64,000 nucleotides of DNA from Tatumella terrea (GTDB lineage Bacteria; Pseudomonadota; Gammaproteobacteria; Enterobacterales; Enterobacteriaceae): contig NZ_BAAAFX010000002.1 of NCBI RefSeq assembly GCF_039523755.1, positions 186,001-250,000 on the forward strand. The letters are read 5' to 3'. The position numbers were made by a program, and so were the translations under genes. Shown one piece after another: positions 27,333 to 36,299 of this stretch. The notes beneath the pieces are model-generated. The model saw only the letters and a list, made by a program, of their open reading frames with translations, made no database searches and was not told the DNA's origin. Each line of letters opens with the position of its first letter. The first letter of the stretch is position 1.

Positions 27333-28298
27333 TTACCGGAGGAAATCCGGCGCGGCATGCTCACTGACATGCACTTTTTCCGGGAGAATGCCGTAACCAT
27401 AAAAGCGATCGGCGGTGGCCTGCAGACTGGCAATATCGCTGGCATTGACACTGCGCGAGCCGGAAGGCGCCCGTGAGGTGATTAATAGCGCGGTGCGGTA
27501 GGGGAGCTGGCTCAGCTGAGCGTAGCTTTGGGCATATAACGCCGGATGGCGGATAGCCCACTCTCTTGCCCGCAGAACGCGGCGCGCAAAATCCCGGATC
27601 GCCTGACGTTTGGCAGGGGAGTCCAGTGACGCGGTGGTGGCTGTCAGGAAAGAAAAAGAGGGCGTCAGCTGGCTGGCATCGGTAAGTTTTCGGGCACCAT
27701 TCTCTTCAGCCACGGCGAGATAGGGGTCAAAGGTTGCCCACGCCCCGATTTGCCCGCTGCTAAAGGCGGCGCTGGCATCGGTCGGCAGTACGAAACGGAT
27801 CGGCGCATCCTGCCGCGATAACCCGGCCTGCTGCAGTGCCAGGTAGAGCAGATTTTGAGAAATGCTGCCTGCCGCCGAGGAGACGACGACCTGCCGGCCT
27901 TTCAGATCACGGATACTTTTCAGGGGGCTGTCAGCCGGCACGATGATCGCATTGCCTTTTCCGGTCCCTGTTTCGGTGAGAATAATGGTCAGTTTTACTC
28001 CGCCCGCCAGGGCCTGAATGACCGGTAAGTCTCCGGCGTAGGAGGTATCTACCGCATCTGCCCGCTGGGCCTCAAAAAGCGGGGCCGCTCCCTGAAAGTT
28101 AGCCCAGCGCAAATGGTAGGGGATGCCCTGTAACACTCCGGAGGTTTCCAGCAGACTTCGTAAGATCCGGGCCTGGTCGCCGATCACCAGGGTGGGTTCT
28201 GCCGTATTAGCGTACGAGTTGCCGGTCAGGGTCAGCCATATCCCCAGCAGACCAGTAAGCAAAGTTAAACGTGAACGGGGCATAAAAGGATAATGCAT
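27333..28298 (-). CDS. ABC transporter substrate-binding protein, SsuA/TauA-like
   Basis: The ATG at 28298 has AGGGAA 5 bases upstream. The 321-residue precursor has a Sec signal peptide (hydrophobic LTLLTGLLGIWLTLTG, cleavage near SYA). It has a SsuA-type binding fold, with APLFEAQRADAVDTSYAGDLPVIQALAGG near residue 70 and VVVSSAAGSISQNLLYLALQQAG near 138. Aliphatic sulfonates are the likely ligands given the neighbouring SsuD-like gene. This is the second binding protein of the cluster and is not adjacent to a permease, so it may share the permease/ATPase pair at 22-23.7 kb. It is divergent from the LysR gene. Confidence 0.86.
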   Translation of the reverse strand: MHYPFMPRSRLTLLTGLLGIWLTLTGNSYANTAEPTLVIGDQARILRSLLETSGVLQGIPYHLRWANFQGAAPLFEAQRADAVDTSYAGDLPVIQALAGGVKLTIILTETGTGKGNAIIVPADSPLKSIRDLKGRQVVVSSAAGSISQNLLYLALQQAGLSRQDAPIRFVLPTDASAAFSSGQIGAWATFDPYLAVAEENGARKLTDASQLTPSFSFLTATTASLDSPAKRQAIRDFARRVLRAREWAIRHPALYAQSYAQLSQLPYRTALLITSRAPSGSRSVNASDIASLQATADRFYGYGILPEKVHVSEHAAPDFLR

Positions 28299-28357
28299 AA
28301 CAATTCCCTGCAACTATGAAATGTGATATTTACGTTAGCAAAGGGATTTTCATTCCT

Positions 28358-28390
28358 AAAATTCAATTTTAAGCTAAGTTAATATGCGTA
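28358..28390. promoter_or_regulatory. 33-bp motif between the binding-protein and LysR genes, candidate operator
   Basis: This copy contains the perfect palindrome TAAAATT-C-AATTTTA (28357-28371) and matches 27 of 33 bases of the block at 27274-27306. It ends 19 bp before the LysR start and lies 60 bp before the binding-protein start, the usual place for a site serving a divergent LysR promoter and autoregulation. Confidence 0.65.
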
Positions 28391-28409
28391 AAGTTCATAA
28401 GAGACGGGT

Positions 28410-29294
28410 ATGCGAATAGACGATATCGACGCACTGCTGGCAGTCGTGCAGTTTTCTTCTCTGAGTCAGGCGGCAGATCATCTGGGGATCACCCAGTCAG
28501 CCATTACCCGCCGTTTACAAAGTCTGGAGCAGTCTCTGGGTACCCGGCTGCTTGACCGGCAGACCAAACCTTTACGCCTGACTACGGTCGGACAGCGGGT
28601 CTACCAGCAATGTCTGACGATGAAGCGTGAAGCCCGGCGTCTGTATGCCCTGGCTAATGAGGATGGAGAGGCCCGTGGCCCGCTGCGTCTGGGGTTACCG
28701 CAAAGCCTGAGCGAACTCTGCCTGTCCCGGACACTCGCCGGCCTGAATGCGCATTCGGCTGAGGCCGATGTGACGGTCAGTTGCGGCTGGGGAGGCCAGT
28801 TATTATCACGGCTGGAAAACCTTGATCTGGATGCGATGCTGGCTATCGGACCGGCAAATCTGACCATCCCCGACACGCTCCGCGCGACCCGGCTCAGGCC
28901 TTTGGCGGTGGGCGTGATTGTCCGTCAGGGAGTATTCAGCGAAGGTATGACGCTCAGTGAGGTGGCCAGGCTGGGCTGGGTGGTGAACCCGGAAGGTTGT
29001 GGCTTACGCGCCGGCGTCATCCGCTATCTGGAGCAGCAGGGAAGCCCGTTTAAAGTGAATGTGGAAAGCGCCGGTATCCATCTGCAGTTACAGCTGGTGG
29101 CGAACGGGGCAGGGGTGGGCATTGTGCCTCTGGCGGTGCTGGAAAACAGCCCGTTACGCGAAAGCCTGCAGGTGATTGCCAGCGAAGAGTACTGCCCGGA
29201 AAACTATCTGTGGCTATTATCTGCCCCGGACCAGGGCAATCTGGCACCGGCAATCCGTCAGTTTGCGCAGCTGGTCTCAGAGCAGTTACCCTGA
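28410..29294 (+). CDS. LysR-family transcriptional regulator of the sulfur cluster
   Basis: The 294-residue protein has an N-terminal winged HTH (FSSLSQAADHLGITQSAITRRLQSLEQSLGTRLLDR, about residues 15-50) and a C-terminal periplasmic-binding-like effector domain. It is divergent from the SsuA-like gene across 111 bp holding the shared palindromic motif. It is therefore the obvious candidate regulator of the cluster. It is not close enough to CysB or Cbl in the visible effector domain for me to give a symbol. The effector is unknown. Confidence 0.85.
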   Translation: MRIDDIDALLAVVQFSSLSQAADHLGITQSAITRRLQSLEQSLGTRLLDRQTKPLRLTTVGQRVYQQCLTMKREARRLYALANEDGEARGPLRLGLPQSLSELCLSRTLAGLNAHSAEADVTVSCGWGGQLLSRLENLDLDAMLAIGPANLTIPDTLRATRLRPLAVGVIVRQGVFSEGMTLSEVARLGWVVNPEGCGLRAGVIRYLEQQGSPFKVNVESAGIHLQLQLVANGAGVGIVPLAVLENSPLRESLQVIASEEYCPENYLWLLSAPDQGNLAPAIRQFAQLVSEQLP

Positions 29295-29401
29295 CGTTCA
29301 GACGTTCCTGCGGGGGGAGGCCGGCGATGTCCGGCACCGGCCGGGCGTTGCCAGGTCATGCCGGCAGGCCATATCAATCCGCGCTGGCAGAGAGCGGAAA
29401 C
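29295..29401. other. intergenic gap between the LysR gene and the rnpB terminator
   Basis: This GC-rich stretch contains repeated CCGGC/GCCGG segments that can form hairpins (29323-29372 region). It may end transcription of the LysR gene. No gene is visible. Confidence 0.4.
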
Positions 29402-29460
29402 AAAAAGGGGCTGCTCCTTCCGCGCCCGGTTATCCGGTATGCGGTAAGAAACAGCCCCTG
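29402..29460 (-). terminator. intrinsic terminator of rnpB
   Basis: On the minus strand AGGGGCTG pairs with CAGCCCCT and is followed by TTTTTG. The loop holds an inner hairpin closed by CCGC/GCGG. Confidence 0.8.
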
Positions 29461-29472
29461 ATTGTATCGAAT

Positions 29473-29848
<376 letters not shown>

Positions 29849-29881
29849 GGCGGCGGATGATAGGGCATTTGCCACCGTTTG

Positions 29882-30757
29882 TCACGCGTCTTCCTGATCT
29901 TCCTGCTGATCCAGCGCGTACCGGTATAAAGCATTTTTCTTCACGCCATGAATTTCAGCGGTGAGGGCGGCGGCTTTTTTCAACGGCAGTTCGCGCTGCA
30001 GAAGGCCGAGTGTCCGTAAGGCTTCCGGAGGCAGAGCTTGTTCATCGGCATGATAACCTTCGACAATCAGCACCATCTCACCTTTACGGCGGTTATCATC
30101 CTCGCGGACCCAGGCGAGCAGCTCCGCGACCGGCGCGCCGTAAATGCTTTCCCAGGTTTTAGTAATTTCCCGTGCCAGTACCACATAGCGGGAGCCGCCT
30201 AACTCCTGCACCATATCCTGCAGGCAGTCCAGTAAGCGGTGGGTAGATTCATAGAAAATCAGCGTCCGCGGTTCCTGCACTAAGGCGCGGAGGGCATCGC
30301 AGCGGCCCTTGGTTTTCGCCGGCAGAAATCCTTCGTAACAGAATCGATCGGACGGTAATCCCGAGGCACTTAATGCTGTGATCGCCGCGCAGGCTCCGGG
30401 GAGGGGGACCACCTTCAGTCCGGCTTCCCGGCATTTACTGACCAGATGATAGCCGGGATCATTGATTAATGGCGTACCTGCATCGGAGACCAGGGCTATA
30501 CTTTGACCCGCCTGTAAGCGGCTGATGAGTTGGTCAGCTTTTTGTTGTTCATTGTGATCGTGCAGTGCGAACAGGCGCGCATTGATTGCGAAATGTTGTA
30601 GTAACATACCTGTGTGGCGTGTATCTTCTGCGGCAATCAAGTCTGCATCTGACAGGACAGTCAGCGCACGCTGAGTGATATCGCCCAGGTTACCAATGGG
30701 GGTCGGGACAATGTAGAGCGTGCCCGCAGAAATCTCTGTCTGATCGTTTTGTTTCAT
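29882..30757 (-). CDS. rsmI: 16S rRNA (cytidine(1402)-2'-O)-methyltransferase
   Basis: The 291-residue protein has the tetrapyrrole methylase fold, with TLYIVPTPIGNLGDITQRAL near the start, the SAM-binding SDAGTPLINDPGYHLV near residue 90, and PGACAAITALSASGLP near 120. RsmI methylates C1402 in the decoding centre of 16S rRNA together with RsmH. It is transcribed divergently from lpoA, as in E. coli, and ends just beyond the 5' end of rnpB, so the rnpB promoter must lie within or close to its last codons. Confidence 0.95.
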   Translation of the reverse strand: MKQNDQTEISAGTLYIVPTPIGNLGDITQRALTVLSDADLIAAEDTRHTGMLLQHFAINARLFALHDHNEQQKADQLISRLQAGQSIALVSDAGTPLINDPGYHLVSKCREAGLKVVPLPGACAAITALSASGLPSDRFCYEGFLPAKTKGRCDALRALVQEPRTLIFYESTHRLLDCLQDMVQELGGSRYVVLAREITKTWESIYGAPVAELLAWVREDDNRRKGEMVLIVEGYHADEQALPPEALRTLGLLQRELPLKKAAALTAEIHGVKKNALYRYALDQQEDQEDA

Positions 30758-30819
30758 TGTTTCATCCGAATTGCCGATTTAATATTAGGCGTTCTGAGAA
30801 AAACATAACCGGATACCGT

Positions 30820-33000
30820 ATGCTTCTTTCAAAAGTGAATCGTCGTAAAGCAGGGCGTTTTGTCCCCGTCGTTCTCGCCGGGCTGATTCTGGCGGCCTGT
30901 ACCACTCAGCAGCCCCCGGCACCTGCTGTAGATGTGCAGGGCGCGGAAACTGGCACCTCTGCCTATTACCTGCAGCAGATGCAGCAAAGTCGTGATGATA
31001 GCAAGACCGGCTGGCAATTACTCGCAATCCGCGCGCTAATCAACGAGGGTAAAGCCCCGGACGCTGCAAAACTGCTGCAGACACTCCCTGATAACCTGAC
31101 GGCAGTGCAAAAGCAGGAGCTGAGCTTACTGAAGGCGCAATACGCGGTATCTGTGCATAATGCCGCTGACGCCGTGCCGTCGCTGAAAGCGATTGACCTC
31201 AGCAGCTTATCTGCCGATCAGAAGGGCCGGTATTACCGTACCTATATTGCGGCAACCGCCGCACAACCGACGCTGGATACCCTGCGGGCCTTTATTGCTC
31301 TTCAGCCTCTGTTGCCGTCTGCGGACGAACAGCAGAAGAACATTAATGCGACCTGGCAGGCACTGCGTGCGATCCCTCAGCCGCAGGCAAATAACTTTGT
31401 CATTAATGCCAACGAAAATATTCTGCAGGGCTGGCTCGATCTGCTGGGTGTGTACTACCGCAGCAATAATAATCAGGATGCACTGAAAGCGGGGGTTAAA
31501 GACTGGCAGATCCGTTATCCGGATAACCCGGCGTCGAAACGACTGCCTGCCGGATTGCTGCAGAGTATGAATATGACGGCGGCCTCGACCAACACTATTG
31601 CTCTGTTACTTCCGTTAAGTGGCCCGGCGGCGATTTTCTCGCAGGCTATAGAGCAGGGGTTTGAGGATGCCCGTAACGGTGTGCTGGCGCAGGCATCGTC
31701 ACCGCAAACCTCAGCAGCCTCCGCAGGACAAGCTTCGTCTGCAACGGCGGCACCGTCCGGGACCTCAGCACCGGTGGTTGGCAGTGCTGATATGCCTATC
31801 AGCGCCACCCGTCCTGCGGCAGCCGCCGCTCCCGCCGCTCCGGTCAGCCAGAATGCGGTGGTCAGTCCTTCCGCCGCGTCGGTGACATCGCTGACGGACC
31901 CGGCAGCGGGAAATCCCTCTGCTGCGTCGGCAGGGCAGGTGAACGCGACTCCGGCAACACCCGCCACCCCGGCACTTCCTGCTACCGCACCGGCGAACAG
32001 TCAGGCGCAGATCAGGGTCTATGATACCAATACCATGCCCGTGGATCAGTTACTGCAGCAAGCTCAGAGCGACGGCGCAACCCTGGTCGTTGGCCCGTTG
32101 CTGAAAGAGAATGTGCAGCAAGTGGCGAATACGTCCACCCCGCTCAATATCCTGGCGCTGAATGAACCGGACGGCTTACAGAATCATGCCAATATGTGCT
32201 ATTTCGCCCTTTCTCCGGAAGATGAAGCCCGTGATGCGGCTCGCCATATCCGGGCGCAAAATAAGCAGATGCCACTGCTGTTAATTCCCGCCAACAGTTA
32301 TGGGCAACGGGTGGCGAATGCCTTCGCGCAGGAATGGCAAAAGCTAGGCGGTTCCCAGGTTGAAGAGCAAACTTTCGGTTCGATTGCCGACCTGAAAGCC
32401 CGTATAAACAGTAATTCGGGCATTGCAATGACCGGAACACCGGTCACGGTGCAGCCTGCGAATAACACCGCCGGTTCTGCGGTCTCCGTGGCGGGGATGA
32501 CCTTTAACGCACCACAGACGGCTCCTGAGGCTCCTGCCGCGGCATCCGGCAATATCGATTCTGTGTACATTGTGGCCAGCCAGGGTGAACTTGCGCTGAT
32601 AAAGCCGATGATCACCATGCGCACCGGGTCCCGCAGTAATATTGCCCTCTATGCCAGCTCCCGCAGTTCTCAGTCCGGAGCCGGCCCGGATTTCCGTCTT
32701 GAGATGGACGGGCTGCAGTTCAGTGATATCCCATTGCTGTCCGGGGCGAACCCTGCTTTGATGCAACAGGCAGTGAAGAAGTTTAATAACGACTACTCAC
32801 TGGCACGCCTGTATGCGATGGGGGTGGATGCCTGGACGCTGGCTAACCACTTTAGCCAGTTACGGAACAGTACCGGTTATCAGATCGACGGAAATACCGG
32901 TATTCTGAGTGCCGGCTCAAATTGTGTGATCGACAGGACGTTGTCATGGAATCAGTATTCTCAGGGAGAAATCGTACCGGTGCCACAGACCGCACACTGA
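30820..33000 (+). CDS. lpoA: penicillin-binding protein activator LpoA
   Basis: The start at 30820 (MLLSKVNRRKAGRF) places a lipobox LILAAC with the lipidated cysteine at residue 27; the longer frame from 30757 is excluded by the signal peptide. The 726-residue outer-membrane lipoprotein has an N-terminal TPR-like domain (to about residue 255) and a C-terminal periplasmic-binding-like domain (starting NTIALLLPLSGPAAIFSQAIEQGF). That domain is interrupted by a long Ala/Ser/Pro/Thr-rich insert (about residues 289-395) and a second short one near 540-575. LpoA activates the peptidoglycan synthase PBP1A. The inserts are longer and more repetitive than I expect for E. coli. Confidence 0.94.
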   Translation: MLLSKVNRRKAGRFVPVVLAGLILAACTTQQPPAPAVDVQGAETGTSAYYLQQMQQSRDDSKTGWQLLAIRALINEGKAPDAAKLLQTLPDNLTAVQKQELSLLKAQYAVSVHNAADAVPSLKAIDLSSLSADQKGRYYRTYIAATAAQPTLDTLRAFIALQPLLPSADEQQKNINATWQALRAIPQPQANNFVINANENILQGWLDLLGVYYRSNNNQDALKAGVKDWQIRYPDNPASKRLPAGLLQSMNMTAASTNTIALLLPLSGPAAIFSQAIEQGFEDARNGVLAQASSPQTSAASAGQASSATAAPSGTSAPVVGSADMPISATRPAAAAAPAAPVSQNAVVSPSAASVTSLTDPAAGNPSAASAGQVNATPATPATPALPATAPANSQAQIRVYDTNTMPVDQLLQQAQSDGATLVVGPLLKENVQQVANTSTPLNILALNEPDGLQNHANMCYFALSPEDEARDAARHIRAQNKQMPLLLIPANSYGQRVANAFAQEWQKLGGSQVEEQTFGSIADLKARINSNSGIAMTGTPVTVQPANNTAGSAVSVAGMTFNAPQTAPEAPAAASGNIDSVYIVASQGELALIKPMITMRTGSRSNIALYASSRSSQSGAGPDFRLEMDGLQFSDIPLLSGANPALMQQAVKKFNNDYSLARLYAMGVDAWTLANHFSQLRNSTGYQIDGNTGILSAGSNCVIDRTLSWNQYSQGEIVPVPQTAH

Positions 33001-33341
33001 CCGGTAAAGGGTATGAGTGGCGGGCACGCCACTTTTTACAACAGGCCGGACTGGAGTGGGTCGCCAGTAATGTTCGCTACCGTTACGGTGAAATAGACCT
33101 CATTATGCGTGATACCTGTGGATGGGTATTTGTTGAGGTCCGTTTCAGAAAAAATGATCACTTTGGCGGTGCGCTGGCAAGCATCACCCGTGAAAAAAAG
33201 CGGCGTCTTCTTCGCGCCGCCGCGGCATGGCTTGCCGCCCGCCAGCAAAGTTTTGCTACGGATGACTGTCGTTTTGATATCATTGCCGTGACAGGAAGTG
33301 ATGTGCAATGGATTAAAAACGCTTTTGATACCGAAATGTAA
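32946..33341 (+). CDS. yraN: UPF0102 protein YraN
   Basis: The ATG at 32946 lies inside the end of lpoA (55-bp overlap) and gives 131 residues, the E. coli YraN length. The restriction-endonuclease-like core is visible as GEIDLIM (about residue 43) and VFVEVRFR (about 58), with an arginine where many PD-(D/E)XK enzymes have lysine. C-terminal DCRFDIIAVTG and WIKNAF are conserved. Its biochemical role is not established. The order lpoA-yraN-diaA-dolP matches E. coli. Confidence 0.9.
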   Translation: MESVFSGRNRTGATDRTLTGKGYEWRARHFLQQAGLEWVASNVRYRYGEIDLIMRDTCGWVFVEVRFRKNDHFGGALASITREKKRRLLRAAAAWLAARQQSFATDDCRFDIIAVTGSDVQWIKNAFDTEM

Positions 33342-33356
33342 TTATCAGGTGGTCGT

Positions 33357-33944
33357 GTGCAGGAAAGAATAAAGTCTTGTTTTACCGAAAGTATTCAGAC
33401 GCAGATAGCGGCGGCAGAAGCGTTACCGGATGCGATTTCCCGGGCGGCGCTGACGCTGGTTCAGTCGTTACTTAACGGGCACAAAATACTGAGCTGTGGC
33501 AACGGTGCCTCCGCCGCTAATGCTCAGCATTTTACTGCAACGATGATAAATCACTTTGAAAATGAACGACCCAGCCTGCCGGCAGTCTCATTAAGTGCCG
33601 ATAACATTATGCTTACCGCCATCGGAAACGATCGGCAACATGATGAAATCTACGCTAAACAGGTGCGTGCGCTGGGCCAGGCGGGTGATGTGTTACTGGC
33701 AATCTCGACCCATGGTAACAGCCGGGATATCGTCAAAGCCGTGGAAGCTGCAGTGACCCGCGATATGACGATTGTCGCATTAACCGGCTATGATGGCGGA
33801 GAACTGGCGGGGTTACTGGGTCCGCATGATGTCGAAATTCGTATTCCCTCTCATCGCAGTGCAAGGATTCAGGAAATGCATATGCTGACGGTGAATTGTC
33901 TGTGTGAACTGATCGATAACACGCTGTTTCCCCAGCAGGAATAA
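33357..33944 (+). CDS. diaA: DnaA initiator-associating protein DiaA
   Basis: The GTG at 33357 starts a 195-residue SIS-domain protein, MQERIKSCFTESIQTQIAAAEALPDAI. The phosphosugar-binding loop region LSCGNGASAANAQHFTATMIN (about residue 45) and DVLLAISTHGNSRDIVKAVEAA (about 110) are conserved. DiaA is a tetramer that binds DnaA domain I and stimulates its assembly at oriC. It has AGGTGG upstream and is followed by dolP after 14 bp. Confidence 0.94.
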   Translation: MQERIKSCFTESIQTQIAAAEALPDAISRAALTLVQSLLNGHKILSCGNGASAANAQHFTATMINHFENERPSLPAVSLSADNIMLTAIGNDRQHDEIYAKQVRALGQAGDVLLAISTHGNSRDIVKAVEAAVTRDMTIVALTGYDGGELAGLLGPHDVEIRIPSHRSARIQEMHMLTVNCLCELIDNTLFPQQE

Positions 33945-33958
33945 TTGAAGGAGCATTG

Positions 33959-34528
33959 ATGAAAATATTTTCTGTGTTAGCCGTAGTGATGTCCGCTCTG
34001 TTGTTACAGGGCTGTGCTGCTGTTGTGATTGGTAGTGCTGCGGTGGCCACAAAATCCGCGACTGACCCGCGTACCGTCGGGACTCAGGTGGATGATGGCA
34101 CGCTGGAGCTCCGGGTCGCTAATGCCCTGGCGACAGATAAGCAGGTCAAAGCCGCGCATATCAACGCCACCGCTTATCAGGGTAAAGTCCTGCTGACGGG
34201 TGAGGCTCCGGATCAGTCTGTCGCGGATAAAGCGAAGCAGATCACCGCCGGTGTCGAAGGGGCTACCGAGGTGTATAACGAAATCCGTATCGGACCCAAT
34301 GCAAGCCTGGGTACCTCCTCGACAGATACCTGGATCACCACGAAGGTACGTTCACAGTTGCTGGCCAGCGACAGAGTGAAATCGTCGAATGTGAAAGTGA
34401 CCACAGAGCAGGGAGAAGTCTTTCTGCTGGGACTGGTGACGGCACAGGAAGGCCAGGCCGCCGCAGAGATTGCCAGTAAGATCAGCGGAGTAAAACACGT
34501 TACGACCGCATTTACTTTACTGCAATAA
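33959..34528 (+). CDS. dolP: division/outer-membrane stress-associated lipoprotein DolP
   Basis: The ATG at 33959 (AAGGAG 6 bases upstream) gives 189 residues with a lipoprotein signal peptide and lipobox LLLQGC. Two BON domains follow (about residues 45-110 and 120-189), with TVGTQVDDGTLELRVANAL and TDTWITTKVRSQLLASDRVKSSNVKV. DolP (formerly YraP) binds anionic lipids in the outer membrane and localises to division sites, where it supports the BAM complex and envelope integrity. Confidence 0.94.
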   Translation: MKIFSVLAVVMSALLLQGCAAVVIGSAAVATKSATDPRTVGTQVDDGTLELRVANALATDKQVKAAHINATAYQGKVLLTGEAPDQSVADKAKQITAGVEGATEVYNEIRIGPNASLGTSSTDTWITTKVRSQLLASDRVKSSNVKVTTEQGEVFLLGLVTAQEGQAAAEIASKISGVKHVTTAFTLLQ

Positions 34529-34537
34529 TAGCCCTGT

Positions 34538-34560
34538 CAGGCAGCCGTTCAGGCTGCCTG
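34538..34560. terminator. hairpin overlapping the yhaK stop codon
   Basis: CAGGCAGCC and GGCTGCCTG form a perfect 9-bp stem; the 5-base loop contains the yhaK stop codon. It separates convergent dolP and yhaK but lacks a T-run on either strand. Confidence 0.55.
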
Positions 34561-35262
34561 CTCACTCCCGCAACAATCAATAATCAGCAACCGGCAGTCG
34601 CTTACGGCGGTAATATTCAGCTGTTTTTCATCGCTGATAAATACACCGTCTCCGCAACCGGCCTGAAGGGAAGTATTCTCTCCGCCCAGTGCCACTTCGC
34701 CATACACAGACTGCAGATAGCAATGAGACCCGTGCAGGGGAAAATTCTGTGTCTCTTCCTGCTGTAACGAAAGCTGAAAGACCCGGATCTGCTGACGGAG
34801 TTTGAGACTGCCTTGCTGCCCGTCGCCAGAGGCGATCAGTACAGACTGCTCATTGGCCGGTAACGGCCGGTGTTGCAGGATAGGCGCATTTTGTTCCGGA
34901 CAGGTCTGCAACCACAGTTGTAAACGGACGAGATCGGTCGCCGGTGAGGGATTACTTTCGCGGAAAATCGTATTATCACCGGCAAACAGCAGTGCATCCC
35001 CGGCGCGTGCCGATGTCACCTGACCGTCACTGCTACGGTATTCGGCTTCACCCTGCAAAATAATATTCAGGACATCCACTCGCGGGAAACTGCGTGGCTG
35101 AAAGGTCGATCCCGCTGCCAGCACTTCCTGATTAAGTACCTGCAGATAGCCAAAACCGAGTAATTGCGGGTCAAAGTAGTGTCCGAAGGAAAAACTGTAT
35201 CGGGACTTCAGCCAGCCATAGTCAGCACTGCCACACTTTTCAGCGGCTCTTAGCCTAAACAT
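34549..35262 (-). CDS. yhaK: pirin-like protein YhaK
   Basis: The ATG at 35262 has GGAGG upstream and gives 237 residues. The bicupin pirin fold is recognised from YGWLKSRYSFSFGHYFDPQLLGFGYLQVLNQEVLAAG at the N-terminus and VDVLNIILQGEAEYRSSDG. E. coli YhaK has almost the same opening. YhaK is a cytoplasmic, redox-sensitive bicupin of unknown function whose expression in E. coli depends on the adjacent LysR regulator. It is divergent from yhaJ here, as in E. coli. Confidence 0.9.
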   Translation of the reverse strand: MFRLRAAEKCGSADYGWLKSRYSFSFGHYFDPQLLGFGYLQVLNQEVLAAGSTFQPRSFPRVDVLNIILQGEAEYRSSDGQVTSARAGDALLFAGDNTIFRESNPSPATDLVRLQLWLQTCPEQNAPILQHRPLPANEQSVLIASGDGQQGSLKLRQQIRVFQLSLQQEETQNFPLHGSHCYLQSVYGEVALGGENTSLQAGCGDGVFISDEKQLNITAVSDCRLLIIDCCGSEQAA

Positions 35263-35373
35263 TTTTTTCCTCCGGCCAGTGATATTCTGCATTTATCTTA
35301 AAGCGCTGGACGGCTGAATGTTAGCCAGTTAATCTGCCTGCTCTGTTCAAATTTACTGAAAGAGAATCCGATT

Positions 35374-36285
35374 GTGAGAGAACGGGCACTGACACTTGAA
35401 GCGCTGCGCGTGATGGATGCCATTGAGCGGCGCGGTAGTTTTGCCGCCGCAGCTGATGAACTCGGTCGGGTTCCTTCAGCCCTCAGTTACACCATGCAGA
35501 AGCTGGAAGAAGAGCTGGATGTGGTGCTGTTTGACCGCTCCGGGCACCGGACAAAGTTCACTAATGTCGGTCGCCTGTTGCTGGATCGCGGCCGGGTGTT
35601 GCTGGACGCGGCAGATAAACTGACGACGGATGCGGAAGCCCTGGCGCGTGGCTGGGAACCCCATCTGTCCATCGTGACGGAAGCGCTGGTGCCTTGTGAG
35701 CACCTGTTCCCGCTGGTCAATCGTCTGGCCGAAAAGGCGAATACTCAGCTCTCACTGCAGACCGAGGTTCTGGCCGGTGCCTGGGAGCGCTTAGATCAGG
35801 GGAAAGCCGATATTGTGGTCGCCCCGGCACTTCATTTCAGGACTTCCAGCGAAATTAATACCCGTAAACTTTACAGCATGATGAGCGTGTATGTGGCCAG
35901 TCCGGATCATCCTATTCATCAGGAGCCGGAGCCGCTCTCAGAAACCACCCGGGTGAAGTATCGTGGGATTGCCGTTGCGGATACCGCCCGTGAACGTCCG
36001 GTCATTACGGTTCAGTTACTGGATAAACAACAGCGACTGACCGTGAGTTCACTGGCAGATAAACGCAAGGCCCTGCTTGCCGGTCTCGGTGTGGCCACCA
36101 TGCCCTGGCCCTGGGTAGAAAAAGATGTTGCCGAAGGGCGTCTGAAGGTGGTGAGTCCGGAGTATAAAGCCGACATTAATATCATTATGGCCTGGCGACG
36201 GGACAGTATGGGGGAGGCGAAAGCCTGGGCCCTGCGCGAGATCCCGCGCTTACTGACAAAATATCAGACTTCCTCGCGGTGGTAA
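35374..36285 (+). CDS. yhaJ: LysR-family regulator YhaJ
   Basis: The 303-residue protein starts with GTG at 35374. The N-terminal winged HTH is typical (ALTLEALRVMDAIERRGSFAAAADELGRVPSALSYTMQKLEEELDVVLFDRSG), and an effector domain follows. It matches E. coli YhaJ, which activates yhaK and yqjF-type genes in response to aromatic compounds. The 111 bp shared with divergent yhaK probably contains its operator; I did not find a palindrome strong enough to mark. Confidence 0.88.
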   Translation: MRERALTLEALRVMDAIERRGSFAAAADELGRVPSALSYTMQKLEEELDVVLFDRSGHRTKFTNVGRLLLDRGRVLLDAADKLTTDAEALARGWEPHLSIVTEALVPCEHLFPLVNRLAEKANTQLSLQTEVLAGAWERLDQGKADIVVAPALHFRTSSEINTRKLYSMMSVYVASPDHPIHQEPEPLSETTRVKYRGIAVADTARERPVITVQLLDKQQRLTVSSLADKRKALLAGLGVATMPWPWVEKDVAEGRLKVVSPEYKADINIIMAWRRDSMGEAKAWALREIPRLLTKYQTSSRW

Positions 36286-36299
36286 CACCGCGCAGCCGG

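Noticed and set aside
21150..29294. Mobile element or genomic island carrying the sulfur cluster
   Set aside because: No integrase, transposase, tRNA or direct-repeat boundary is visible; it may be acquired, but the sequence here does not show how.
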